Part shown: piece after piece, positions 1 through 8,324 of the stretch
Numbering within the stretch: the stretch's first letter is position 1
How the letters are laid out: every line of letters starts with the position of its first letter
Source of the DNA: Candidatus Scalindua sp.
Lineage (GTDB): Bacteria > Planctomycetota > Brocadiia > Brocadiales > Scalinduaceae
Direction: 5' to 3'
Assembly (NCBI GenBank): GCA_021777035.1
Contig: JAIQZR010000010.1
Span: 62,001 to 126,000 of the forward strand
DNA: 64,000 nt
Notes under the pieces: model-generated
The model's input: only the letters and a program-made list of their open reading frames with translations
What the model was told of the DNA's origin: nothing
Databases searched by the model: none
Translations under genes and position numbers: made by a program

Positions 1-74
1 GCGACAAGCAAAGGTTTTTATCATGAATTATACTATTACGCGAAACGTGATATGTCAAGCGGGAATTATATGTG

Positions 75-332
75 TCAGCTGAAATTCCACTTTGCCATTT
101 CGTATATATCCTTCAGGCTTTTCCCTGTCTCCAAGACAACTGTTGGCTCGAAGCCGCAATGAACCATGCAATTCTTGTAGCGGGGTTCTTTGTCAGTACT
201 GTATTTATCTCAATCGGTGTTATCCATCAACTCTTTGAAGGTCTTATAATGTGCATCAGTGATCAGATAACAGGGGCCTTTCCACCTAATCTTGTTAATC
301 TTACACTTGCTTTTAAAATCATCTTTCTTCAT
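75..332 (-). pseudogene. hpnH: Relic of the C-terminus of HpnH (hopanoid radical SAM protein)
   Basis: Read on the minus strand, this stretch encodes two blocks characteristic of the HpnH C-terminus: a WKGPCYLITDAHYKTF block and a CMVHCGFEPT block followed by a KSLKDIYEMAKW tail. They lie in one frame but are interrupted by a TGA (plus-strand 210-212) where the family has Trp in the NTDW motif. The catalytic radical SAM domain, with its CxxxCxxC cluster, is absent: a TAA lies just upstream of the apparent start and no HpnH-like sequence follows. HpnH adds an adenosyl group to diploptene in hopanoid synthesis. I read this as a dead 3' fragment left by a rearrangement. Family assignment is from remembered motif similarity. 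Confidence 0.75.
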
Positions 333-493
333 AATACATTCCTTACTTAATGGGTGATAGTTTTTGTTTTCTTAAAAATGTATTATAACAAATTACTATT
401 GTCTCTTAAGTGGGTTTTAAGTCTTTTTATTAGCAAATACAAATCGCTCAATCTAGATAAGAGATAATTGAAATATATTGGATTTCAGAATAA

Positions 494-973
494 ATGCGCG
501 TTATAGGGATAGATCCAGGCACAATGGTAACCGGTTTTGGAGTTGTTGATGATATCAGAGGCAAGTTGTCTTCAGTTGGCTATGGTACCATTGAGGGCAA
601 AAGAAAGGATCCATTTCCGGACAGACTCAAAATCATGTTCGATGGATTGAGTAATGCTATCGAAGATTATAAGCCTGAACAGGTTGCATTAGAGAGTGCG
701 TTTTATGGTAAAAACGTAAAATCCGCTATTAAGATCGGTGAAGCCAGAGGCGTTGCAATATTATGTGCGGCACTGGCAAAAATCCCTCTGTTTGAGTATG
801 CTCCAACTGAAGTGAAGAGGGCTGTTGTCGGTGTAGGCAATGCTCAAAAAATGCAGGTAAGTAAAATGGTGAAGGTTATTTTGTCGTTATCTGAGGTACC
901 TGAAAAGTACGATGCGACAGACGCACTGGCAATCGCCATATGCCATTGTCATAGAATGAAATTGACGGTTTAA
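494..973 (+). CDS. ruvC: Crossover junction endodeoxyribonuclease RuvC
   Basis: RuvC resolves Holliday junctions made during recombination and repair, cutting symmetrically as a dimer with RuvAB. The protein (159 aa, normal length) begins with the GIDPGTMVTGFGV strand carrying the first catalytic Asp (D7). It has the second acidic residue in ALESAFYGKN near residue 67 and the C-terminal acidic pair in YDATDALAIAICH. The ATG lacks a strong Shine-Dalgarno sequence. ruvA and ruvB are not adjacent, unlike in many bacteria where ruvC sits with them. The gene stands alone between the hpnH relic and the arginine genes, all forward. Confidence 0.95.
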   Translation: MRVIGIDPGTMVTGFGVVDDIRGKLSSVGYGTIEGKRKDPFPDRLKIMFDGLSNAIEDYKPEQVALESAFYGKNVKSAIKIGEARGVAILCAALAKIPLFEYAPTEVKRAVVGVGNAQKMQVSKMVKVILSLSEVPEKYDATDALAIAICHCHRMKLTV

Positions 974-1067
974 TCTTGACAGAGATGTTGTAGCAGTTAT
1001 AATTTCGTGTTTGGATAATTTTTTCCAAATTGTTGTAATTCCTGTAAATTAAGCTATTAAGGAAAAT

Positions 1068-2072
1068 ATGGATCTGGCGGTAGCAGAAAATAATATAAAA
1101 AATTGTGAAATCGAAAGTATTTTAAATGAGGATGATTCTCCTTCTGATTTAAGCTTCAAAAAATATAAGATTATTGGCACGAAAGGTATTTCTATGGAAG
1201 AAGCAATTGGCAAATCCAGGGTCTTAATTGAGGCGTTACCTTATATTCAGTCTTTTAAGGATAAGATAGTCGTTGTAAAATTTGGCGGTAGCGCAATGGT
1301 AGACAAGGACACCTTTCAAAGTATACTTCAGGATATGGTATTTATGAAGTCTATAGGTATGAAACCGGTTATAGTCCATGGCGGCGGCCCATTCATAAGC
1401 AGTGAGATGGAAAAAAGAGGCAAAAAACCTCTTTTTATAAATGGGTATCGTGTTACAGATAAAGAGACGTTGGAAATTGCTATTGATGTACTTACCAATC
1501 AGATAGGCAGTTTGATAATAGACCAGATAAATAAAATGGGAGCAAAAGGTGTATGTGTATGGGGGGGGAACAACAGCCCAATAAAGGCCAAAAAGCTTGT
1601 CAGTAAGAGTAATGATGGATCTGATTCTGAAGATCTTGGGTATGTGGGTGAACTTACTGAGATAGAATGTGATAGTTTTATGAATTTATTTGAAGATGAT
1701 CAAATACCGATAGTGTCTCCAATTGCCAAGGGTGTCGATGGGGAAAATTATAATGTAAATGCAGATAATGTGGCATCATTTGTGGCAGGTACTTTGAAGG
1801 CTGAAAAACTGGTTTTTATATCGGATACTCATGGAATTTCAACTGATCCGTCCGATCCGGAATCTTTTGCGTCAACATTGCATGAAGATGAAGTTAATAT
1901 ATTGATAAAGACCGGGGTAATTAGCGGCGGAATGCTCCCGAAAGCGAATGCATGTATTTCTGCCATGAGAGAGGGAGTAAAAAAAGCACATATTATTGAC
2001 GGCCACATACCTCATTCGTTATTACTTGAGATCTTTACTGACAAGGGCATTGGGACCCAGATCATTGTTTAA
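1068..2072 (+). CDS. argB: Acetylglutamate kinase
   Basis: Phosphorylates N-acetyl-L-glutamate with ATP, the second step of arginine biosynthesis in the cytoplasm. The amino acid kinase fold is clear: VVVKFGGSAM near residue 70, the HGGGPFIS loop, NVNADNVA for acetylglutamate/ATP contacts and ISGGMLPK near the C-terminus. At 334 aa it is about 40 residues longer than usual because of an acidic N-terminal extension. A second ATG at 1194 (MEEAIGKSRVL) matches the canonical start and has an AAAGG seven bases upstream, while the ATG at 1068 has an AAGGA just ahead. Both starts are plausible. It heads an argB-argD-argF cluster; argC and argJ are not in the window. Confidence 0.93.
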   Translation: MDLAVAENNIKNCEIESILNEDDSPSDLSFKKYKIIGTKGISMEEAIGKSRVLIEALPYIQSFKDKIVVVKFGGSAMVDKDTFQSILQDMVFMKSIGMKPVIVHGGGPFISSEMEKRGKKPLFINGYRVTDKETLEIAIDVLTNQIGSLIIDQINKMGAKGVCVWGGNNSPIKAKKLVSKSNDGSDSEDLGYVGELTEIECDSFMNLFEDDQIPIVSPIAKGVDGENYNVNADNVASFVAGTLKAEKLVFISDTHGISTDPSDPESFASTLHEDEVNILIKTGVISGGMLPKANACISAMREGVKKAHIIDGHIPHSLLLEIFTDKGIGTQIIV

Positions 2073-2244
2073 TATATAATTAAAACATTACCAGGTTAAT
2101 ATTCTTGATAATGTTGTATTCAAGTGTTTTTAAGAGTTGGCCTTTTTGATATTCACTCACTTCAGAAAGAGCATACAATTATTAAAGCATTCCATTTTTC
2201 TATTTCCTCTCATCGCTGGGAATCCGCATAAAGGAATCTAAATT

Positions 2245-3429
2245 ATGAATAAAAGTAAAGTGTTAGAAAACTATGATAATTATGTAATTCCAAATTACTC
2301 TCGACACCCTTTTGTAATCGCCAGGGGTGAGGGGGTACATCTTTGGGATACAGACGGTAAACGTTACCTGGATCTTTTTTCCGGATGGGCAGTCAGCTCA
2401 CTGGGACATTGCCATCCTGTGGTGACAAAGGCCATGCAGGAGCAGGCGGCTACTCTGGTGCATGTTCCAAATATTTTTTATTCTGAACCACAGGGACGCC
2501 TTGCTAAATATATTTCTGAAAATTCTTTTAATGGGCAATGTTTCTTTTGTAACAGTGGGGCGGAAGCAAACGAGGCAGCTATTAAATTAGCGAGGATCCA
2601 CGGTTCTAAAAAAGGTAAATATAAAATTATCACGATGAAAGACTCGTTTCATGGAAGGACCCTTGCAACGGTAACCGCTACCGCTCAACCAAAGTACCAT
2701 AGTGGCTTTGCCCCGCTTATTGAGGGCTTTACGTATGCATCGTTTAATAACCTGAAAGAAATTGAAAATATTATAGATGATAAGACGTGTGGTATTATGC
2801 TTGAGCCTATTCAGGGAGAGGGTGGGATTAATGTGGCAGATAAAGAATACATGGAAGGGTTAAGGAAAATTTGTGATGACAACGATATCCTCTTGATCCT
2901 TGATGAAGTTCAATGCGGAATGGGAAGGACAGGAAAGTATTTCGCCTACCAACATTATGACATAACACCTGATATAATGACGCTTGCTAAAGCACTGGGA
3001 AATGGTACTGCCGTGGGTGCCATGGAGACAACAAAAGAGATTGCTAAAAGTCTGGTACCGGGGAGCCATGCTTCAACTTTCGGAGGGAATCCTCTTGCCT
3101 GTGCGGCATCAACAGCAGTATTTGAAGTTATTGAGTCTGAAGGCTTGTTGGATAATGCAACAAAAATGGGTAATTACTCTTTTGAACAGATTAGGAATAT
3201 GGCAAAAGAGTTTGATGTTATTAAAGAGGTTAGAGGTATAGGATTGATGATTGGTATCGAACTTAAAATCCCGGCGGCGGAGGTGGTAAAAAAATGTATG
3301 GACGAAGGATTGCTGTTGAACTGTACTCACGACAATGTCATAAGGATCATGCCGCAGCTAAATATTACAAAAGAGTATATAGATGAAGGTCTGGGGATAT
3401 TAAAGAATATTTTAAAGTCTATTAATTAG
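2245..3429 (+). CDS. argD: Acetylornithine aminotransferase
   Basis: PLP-dependent class III aminotransferase converting N-acetylglutamate-5-semialdehyde to N2-acetylornithine. Normal length (394 aa). The substrate/cofactor loop reads FFCNSGAEANEAAIKLAR. The DEVQCGMGRTGKYFAYQHY segment carries the PLP-binding Asp, and the Schiff-base Lys is in TLAKALGNG near residue 250. Another conserved stretch is HASTFGGNPLACAA. It lies 172 bp after argB and 17 bp before argF, so the two downstream genes are probably co-transcribed. The family overlaps succinylornithine and GABA aminotransferases; the arg context decides the call. Confidence 0.93.
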   Translation: MNKSKVLENYDNYVIPNYSRHPFVIARGEGVHLWDTDGKRYLDLFSGWAVSSLGHCHPVVTKAMQEQAATLVHVPNIFYSEPQGRLAKYISENSFNGQCFFCNSGAEANEAAIKLARIHGSKKGKYKIITMKDSFHGRTLATVTATAQPKYHSGFAPLIEGFTYASFNNLKEIENIIDDKTCGIMLEPIQGEGGINVADKEYMEGLRKICDDNDILLILDEVQCGMGRTGKYFAYQHYDITPDIMTLAKALGNGTAVGAMETTKEIAKSLVPGSHASTFGGNPLACAASTAVFEVIESEGLLDNATKMGNYSFEQIRNMAKEFDVIKEVRGIGLMIGIELKIPAAEVVKKCMDEGLLLNCTHDNVIRIMPQLNITKEYIDEGLGILKNILKSIN

Positions 3430-3446
3430 TAGTTATAGGTGAAAAT

Positions 3447-4373
3447 ATGCGGTGTAAAAACCTGGTTTCAATTGCAGATCTTGAGCGTGAAGATATTGAT
3501 GAGTTGTTTGCGCTAACGGCAGAAATGAAGGAGGCCGGTAAAAAAGATGCTACTGACATCTGCCTTGCCGGCAAAACTCTTGGGATGATATTTGAGAAAA
3601 GCTCTATGCGGACAAGAGTCTCCTTTGAGGTTGCAATGACACAAATGGGAGGACATGCAATATATCTGACCAAGCATGATATAAACCTAGGTGAACGTGA
3701 ATCAATAAAAGACGTTTCAAAGGTTCTGTCTCGGTTTGTTGACTGTATTGCGATAAGGACTTATGATCATGAAACGGTTACCGCACTTGCCGAAAACTCC
3801 TCTGTACCTGTAATTAACGCGCTCTCTGACTATACTCACCCGTGTCAGGCGCTTACGGATTTATATACTATAAAAGAAAAGATAGGTAGTCTTGACAATG
3901 TTAAAGTAGCATATGTTGGTGATGGAAATAATGTTGCCAGGTCATTGGCCTATTTGTGTGCAAAGCTTAAAGTTTCGTATGCGGTTTCTTCTCCGGTAAA
4001 TTATGAATTATCTGCAGAGTTTTTAGAGGCGCTTGAAAATAATGTGAATGGTAAGGACTCCTACATTAAACTAATTGGAGATCCAAGGGACGCAGTTAAA
4101 GATGCCGACATAATCTATACAGATACATGGATTAGCATGGGAGAAGAAGAAGAAGCCGAAACCAGACGTAAGGATTTTCAGGATTTCCAGGTTAATAGTG
4201 AATTGATCTCATATGCAAAAAATGGTGTTTTTGTCATGCATTGTCTGCCTGCTCATCGAGGTGAGGAGATTACGGATGATGTTATTGATGGAGTAAATTC
4301 AATTGTATATGATCAGGCAGAAAACAGGTTACACGTCCAGAAAGCGCTTTTAAAGCTTCTCATTAATAAGTAA
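3447..4373 (+). CDS. argF: Ornithine carbamoyltransferase
   Basis: Transfers the carbamoyl group of carbamoyl phosphate to ornithine, giving citrulline. The carbamoyl-phosphate loop is SSMRTRVSFE near residue 52. The DYTHPCQALTDLYT motif and the C-terminal HCLPAHRGEEI (ornithine-binding Cys-Leu-Pro) are both intact. Length (308 aa) is typical. It starts 17 bp after argD and closes the arginine cluster. Directly downstream lies a palindromic insertion element that separates it from rph. Confidence 0.95.
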   Translation: MRCKNLVSIADLEREDIDELFALTAEMKEAGKKDATDICLAGKTLGMIFEKSSMRTRVSFEVAMTQMGGHAIYLTKHDINLGERESIKDVSKVLSRFVDCIAIRTYDHETVTALAENSSVPVINALSDYTHPCQALTDLYTIKEKIGSLDNVKVAYVGDGNNVARSLAYLCAKLKVSYAVSSPVNYELSAEFLEALENNVNGKDSYIKLIGDPRDAVKDADIIYTDTWISMGEEEEAETRRKDFQDFQVNSELISYAKNGVFVMHCLPAHRGEEITDDVIDGVNSIVYDQAENRLHVQKALLKLLINK

Positions 4374-4386
4374 TCTTCGTTTTTAT

Positions 4387-4577
4387 CAGCAGTGTCCGGT
4401 TAGGTGTTTGCGAGTACGGTTTTTTATGCCAGATCTGTCGGAAGATACGTAGGGCGAGGCTTTAGCCTTGCGCGTAATGTACGAAAGCAAACCTACCCGC
4501 CCGAACGTGCCAGTTCGGTACGGGCGGGTAGGTTTGCCCTACGTGCTACATGCAAAAACCTAACCGGACACTGCTGT
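4387..4577. mobile_element. MITE-like palindromic element with terminal inverted repeats
   Basis: A non-coding element of about 190 bp fills the argF-rph gap. Its ends are perfect 19-bp inverted repeats (4387-4405 and 4558-4576, core AGTGTCCGGTTAGGT and its complement). The 10-bp word GTTTTTATCA occurs directly on both sides (4379-4388 and 4578-4587), consistent with a target-site duplication that overlaps the end of the repeat. Inside are nested palindromes: ACGTAGGGC/GCCCTACGT, and CCTACCCGCCCG/CGGGCGGGTAGG at about 4493-4535. The GC-rich interior contrasts with the AT-rich flanks. The short ORF crossing it is not credible. No transposase is encoded, so any movement would depend on an enzyme elsewhere. 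Confidence 0.7.
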
Positions 4578-4644
4578 GTTTTTATCAAAATAAAATTTTA
4601 TTTAATGCGTAATACAGGCAACAAAGATAGAGGGACATAATATA

Positions 4645-5361
4645 ATGCGAATAGATGGAAGGAAGTCGGATGAGATGCGTCCGGTATTAATAGAAAGAAA
4701 TTATACAAAATTTGCACATGGATCTGTTCTCATAGCAGTTGGAAATACCAAGGTAATATGCACTGCTTTTATTGAAGATAGTGTACCTTCACATAAGAAA
4801 AATTCAGGAGAAGGTTGGATTACGGCAGAATATTCTTTGCTGCCTGGATCGACTCCAAGAAGGGTATCAAGGGAATCATCCAGAGGCAAGGTCGGTGGGC
4901 GTACTCATGAAATTCAAAGGCTGATAGGGCGCTCTATGAGGGCCATAGTTGATCTATCAGCAATAGGAGAAAGGACAATTTGGCTTGATTGTGATGTTAT
5001 TCAAGCTGATGGGGGAACGCGTGTAGCATCTATTACAGGCGCATATGTTGCTTTGGCGGATGCAATCAGCTGGTTGAAGAACAAGGCTGATATCGCGGGA
5101 GAACCTCTTTTAGGTAGTGTAGCGGCAGTGAGTGTGGGCGTAGTGGATGGTGTGCCATTGCTGGACTTGTGTTATGAGGAGGACGTTTCTGCAGATGTCG
5201 ATATGAATATCGTGCTGACGGGTGATGGAGAGTATATTGAGTTACAGGGTACTGCGGAAAAGCAGACGTTCTCAGAAGGAGAGCTTGCCCAAATGATAGG
5301 ACAGGCAAAAAAGGGAATAGGCGAATTGACATTGATACAAAAGAAAGTTTTGATGGGCTAG
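4645..5361 (+). CDS. rph: Ribonuclease PH
   Basis: Phosphorolytic 3'-5' exoribonuclease that trims tRNA precursors as a hexameric ring. At 238 aa it has family length. It opens with [14 protein letters not shown]; the phosphate-binding region [17 protein letters not shown] lies near residue 90 and [11 protein letters not shown] near residue 120. The start follows a GAGGGACATAAT stretch. It is separated from rdgB by only 7 bp, a widespread rph-rdgB pairing. Both are probably in one transcript with the cytochrome gene downstream. Confidence 0.95.
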   Translation: MRIDGRKSDEMRPVLIERNYTKFAHGSVLIAVGNTKVICTAFIEDSVPSHKKNSGEGWITAEYSLLPGSTPRRVSRESSRGKVGGRTHEIQRLIGRSMRAIVDLSAIGERTIWLDCDVIQADGGTRVASITGAYVALADAISWLKNKADIAGEPLLGSVAAVSVGVVDGVPLLDLCYEEDVSADVDMNIVLTGDGEYIELQGTAEKQTFSEGELAQMIGQAKKGIGELTLIQKKVLMG

Positions 5362-5368
5362 TGTAATT

Positions 5369-5986
5369 ATGATCAAGACAAAGGGAATCGTAATTGGAAC
5401 CCAGAATAAAAACAAGAAAGAGGAGATCAGGAAAATCTTAAATGGGTTGTCGTTACCGTTACTGGATTTAGAAGATTTTGATAATGTGCCGGATATTGTT
5501 GAAGATGGCATTACTTTTGAGGAAAATGCGGCTAAAAAGGCACAGCAGCTTGCAATGTTTTGTAATACATCTGTTCTTGCAGATGATTCTGGGTTAGAGG
5601 TTGATGCACTGGATAAGCGGCCGGGTGTTTTTTCCTCAAGATATTGCGGTGAGAATACCGGTTATGAAGAGAAGTGTTTGAAATTGTTTGAGGAATTAGC
5701 GGGTGTTCCTTTAGGCAAGAGAACGGCAAGATTTCGTTGTGCAATTGCTCTGGCAGGGCCTGATAAGTTGCACTTCGTAGTGGAGGCTAGCTGTGAAGGC
5801 CTCATTTATACAGAACCTCTTGGTAGAAAAGGATTCGGGTATGACCCTGTGTTCTACATACCGAAATATAGAAAAACCATGGCTGAATTAGGGCCTGAAA
5901 TAAAGAACCGGATTAGTCACAGGGCATTAGCTCTGAAGCTTTTCAAAGAGCGGTTGGAAAATTTTATAAAGGGAGAGTTGCATTGA
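5369..5986 (+). CDS. rdgB: XTP/dITP pyrophosphatase (RdgB/HAM1)
   Basis: Hydrolyses non-canonical purine nucleoside triphosphates (dITP, XTP) to monophosphates, keeping inosine and xanthosine out of DNA. Motifs: the N-terminal GTQNKNKKEEI (a variant of the usual TGNxxK loop), the metal-binding LADDSGLEVDALDKRPGVFS near residue 70, GFGYDPVF near residue 155 and SHRALALKLF near the end. Length (205 aa) is normal. It follows rph by 7 bp. Its TGA overlaps the TTG start of the cytochrome gene, giving translational coupling to an apparently unrelated product. Confidence 0.93.
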   Translation: MIKTKGIVIGTQNKNKKEEIRKILNGLSLPLLDLEDFDNVPDIVEDGITFEENAAKKAQQLAMFCNTSVLADDSGLEVDALDKRPGVFSSRYCGENTGYEEKCLKLFEELAGVPLGKRTARFRCAIALAGPDKLHFVVEASCEGLIYTEPLGRKGFGYDPVFYIPKYRKTMAELGPEIKNRISHRALALKLFKERLENFIKGELH

Positions 5987-6321
5987 TTAGTAAGGTAATA
6001 GTATCTTTATTGTTTTTAGTTTCAATTTTTTGTTTAGGTTTCTCAAATGTATATGCTGATGATATAGATGCACTTGAGATATATGCTGAAAAATGTGCGT
6101 TATGCCATGGTGAAGACGGCAAGGGCACATCAGCAGGAATAGGCTTTGGAGTGAAGGATTTTACTGATAAAGAGTGGCAGGGTTCACGTACTGATGATGA
6201 GTTTGTAAACTCAATTACACATGGAAATCCTGACAATGATAATTATATTCCATTTGGAGATATGTTGTCAGAAGAAGAGATTACGGCAATGGTGCCTCAT
6301 GTCAGAGCATTTGCTCACTAA
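5983..6321 (+). CDS. Small exported class I cytochrome c
   Basis: A 112-aa monohaem c-type cytochrome. An N-terminal signal peptide (about residues 1-24, ending NVYADD) is followed by CALCHGEDGKG, the CxxCH haem site near residue 38. A Met in FGDMLSEEEI near residue 93 probably serves as the distal ligand. It would carry electrons outside the cytoplasmic membrane; in anammox cells that could be the anammoxosome lumen, which is inference. The start is a TTG overlapping the rdgB stop (TTGA), the only start that leaves the complete signal peptide. A strong inverted repeat follows the stop. The electron partner cannot be told from the sequence. Confidence 0.85.
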   Translation: MISKVIVSLLFLVSIFCLGFSNVYADDIDALEIYAEKCALCHGEDGKGTSAGIGFGVKDFTDKEWQGSRTDDEFVNSITHGNPDNDNYIPFGDMLSEEEITAMVPHVRAFAH

Positions 6322-6329
6322 ACCGTATT

Positions 6330-6367
6330 CGATTTTTCACAGAGCTTATATGCTCTGTGAAAAATCG
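6330..6367. terminator. Perfect 16-bp inverted repeat after the cytochrome c gene
   Basis: Arms CGATTTTTCACAGAGC (6330-6345) and its exact complement (6352-6367) enclose a 6-base loop, nine bases after the cytochrome stop. There is no T-run after the forward stem, so it is not a textbook intrinsic terminator. It may protect the 3' end of the mRNA or separate the rph-rdgB-cytochrome unit from lepA. Confidence 0.55.
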
Positions 6368-6444
6368 GAAACATTTTATATTAATAGTTCCTGCATGCAC
6401 ACACAGGGCACATAATCATTAACTGTAGTATTAAGAGGTTTTAT

Positions 6445-8241
6445 TTGGATATCAATCGCATTCGTAATTTTTGTATAATTGCTCACATCGATCATGGTAA
6501 GTCTACACTTGCCGATTGCCTGCTAAAAACGGCAAAGGCAGTCAATATAAGAAAATTCCGTGATCAGTTACTAGATAATATGGATTTGGAAAGAGAGCGA
6601 GGTATTACCATAAAAGCAAGTGCGGTCTCTCTCAATTATGAAAAAAATGGAGAAGTATACTTTTTAAATTTGATAGATACACCAGGTCATGTTGATTTTA
6701 GTTATGAGGTATCACGTAGCCTCAGCGCCTGTGAGGGTGTATTGCTTCTGGTGGATGCAGCACAGGGGATTGAGGCACAGACGATAACGAACATGTATAT
6801 GGCAATGGAGAAAAACCTTGAAATTATACCGGTTCTCAGCAAGATAGATATAAAATCTGCCAGGCCGGAGCAGGTAAGTGAAGAGATTGTCAGCATACTT
6901 GGTGAAACAGACGAAGAGATCATTGCCGTGAGTGCTAAAACAGGCCTTGGAATAGATGGGGTTTTTGATGCAATAATAACACGTATGCCACCACCAAAGG
7001 GTGATGCAAGCGCACCTTTACGGGCTCTGATCTTTGATTCTGTTTACGATGATTACCGTGGTGTAATAGTATATTTCAGGATTTTTGACGGTTCTGTAAA
7101 AGTAGGTGATAACATTTTGATGATGAAGACCAATAGGTCTTTCTTAATTAGCGATTTGGGTGTATTCAGGCCCGAAATGGTTTCAGTAAAAGAATTAAGC
7201 GCCGGAAGTGTTGGCTATTGTGTTGCAAGTATAAAATCGATACATGATGTCCATGTTGGTGATACAATAACATTAAAAGGGAACAGAACTACTGAGGCCC
7301 TACCTGGTTACCGTAAACCACTCCCAATGGTTTTTTGTGGATTGTACCCTACTGCTAACACAGATTTTATGCCTTTAAGAGATGCGATAGAGAGATTATG
7401 GCTTAACGATTCATCCTTTACCTTTGAACCTGAAACATCTCAGGCCCTGGGATTTGGTTTTAGATGTGGATTTCTCGGGCTTTTGCATATGGAAATTGTC
7501 CAGGAACGATTAGAAAGAGAGAGTAACGTAGGGTTGGTACAAACGGCCCCAACCGTGACATACGAAATATTAACTCATGATGGCAAGACAGTACATATTG
7601 ACAATCCGGAAAAATTGCCTTCAGTTGGTTCCATAAAAGAGTTCAGAGAACCGGTAGTTGAAGCGAGAATTATTCTTCCATCTGAGTTTATAGGGGCAAT
7701 TATGCAGTTGGTAGACGAAAAAAGGGCCACTTACAAGAGTACAGAATATATGGGTGAAAAGAGGGCGGTACTCACGTATGTAATGCCATTAGGAGAAATA
7801 ATCTTTGATTTCTATGATAAACTAAAATCATTAACAAGGGGATTTGGTACCCTGGACTATGACCTTCTCGGTTACGTAGCTGATGATCTTGTAAAACTGG
7901 ATGTACTTGTTGGAGGGCAGAAGGTGGACGCTCTATCGTGTATTGTTCATCGAAAGAAAGCTGATTATAAGGGGAGAAATCTGGTAAAAAATTTAAAGAA
8001 AGATATTGCACGACATATGTTTGAAATTCCCATTCAAGCGGCTATCGGAAGCCGAGTTATTGCGAGAGAAACAATTCGTGCAATGTCGAAAAATGTTACC
8101 GCAAAATGTTATGGCGGAGATGTAACCAGAAAACGAAAGCTCCTTGAGAAGCAGAAAGAAGGGAAAAAGAGGATGAAGAATGTCGGAAATGTAGAAATTC
8201 CACAAAGTGCATTTTTATCTGTACTGTCTATAGATGATTAA
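6445..8241 (+). CDS. lepA: Elongation factor 4 (LepA)
   Basis: Ribosome-associated translational GTPase that back-translocates or remodels stalled ribosomes. At 598 aa it has the full LepA architecture. G1 is AHIDHGKSTL (residues 10-19), G2 is RERGITIKA, G3 is DTPGHVDFSYEVSRS and the G4 position reads SKID instead of the common NKID. The LepA-specific C-terminal domain follows, with ADLVKLDVLVGG-type sequence and HRKKADYKGR. The start is TTG at 6445 behind AAGAGG. It lies after the cytochrome hairpin and before lepB; the lepA-lepB order is common in bacteria. Confidence 0.96.
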   Translation: MDINRIRNFCIIAHIDHGKSTLADCLLKTAKAVNIRKFRDQLLDNMDLERERGITIKASAVSLNYEKNGEVYFLNLIDTPGHVDFSYEVSRSLSACEGVLLLVDAAQGIEAQTITNMYMAMEKNLEIIPVLSKIDIKSARPEQVSEEIVSILGETDEEIIAVSAKTGLGIDGVFDAIITRMPPPKGDASAPLRALIFDSVYDDYRGVIVYFRIFDGSVKVGDNILMMKTNRSFLISDLGVFRPEMVSVKELSAGSVGYCVASIKSIHDVHVGDTITLKGNRTTEALPGYRKPLPMVFCGLYPTANTDFMPLRDAIERLWLNDSSFTFEPETSQALGFGFRCGFLGLLHMEIVQERLERESNVGLVQTAPTVTYEILTHDGKTVHIDNPEKLPSVGSIKEFREPVVEARIILPSEFIGAIMQLVDEKRATYKSTEYMGEKRAVLTYVMPLGEIIFDFYDKLKSLTRGFGTLDYDLLGYVADDLVKLDVLVGGQKVDALSCIVHRKKADYKGRNLVKNLKKDIARHMFEIPIQAAIGSRVIARETIRAMSKNVTAKCYGGDVTRKRKLLEKQKEGKKRMKNVGNVEIPQSAFLSVLSIDD

Positions 8242-8324
8242 TTAACGTTGATAGGTTTATATAGTTAGCAGTTTGAAAAAATATTATTAATAGGTATAAC
8301 TGATTGTTTAACGGTGGATTTAAT

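Noticed and set aside
210-212. TGA in the hpnH relic as recoded Trp or selenocysteine
   Set aside because: All other genes in the window use TGA as a normal stop, and the fragment lacks the catalytic domain, so decay is simpler.
72-350. Forward 92-codon ORF
   Set aside because: It is the antisense shadow of the hpnH relic, and no family motif is present.
4404-4640. Forward ORF of 78 codons
   Set aside because: It runs through the palindromic MITE-like element and has Arg/Ala-rich content typical of non-coding palindromes.
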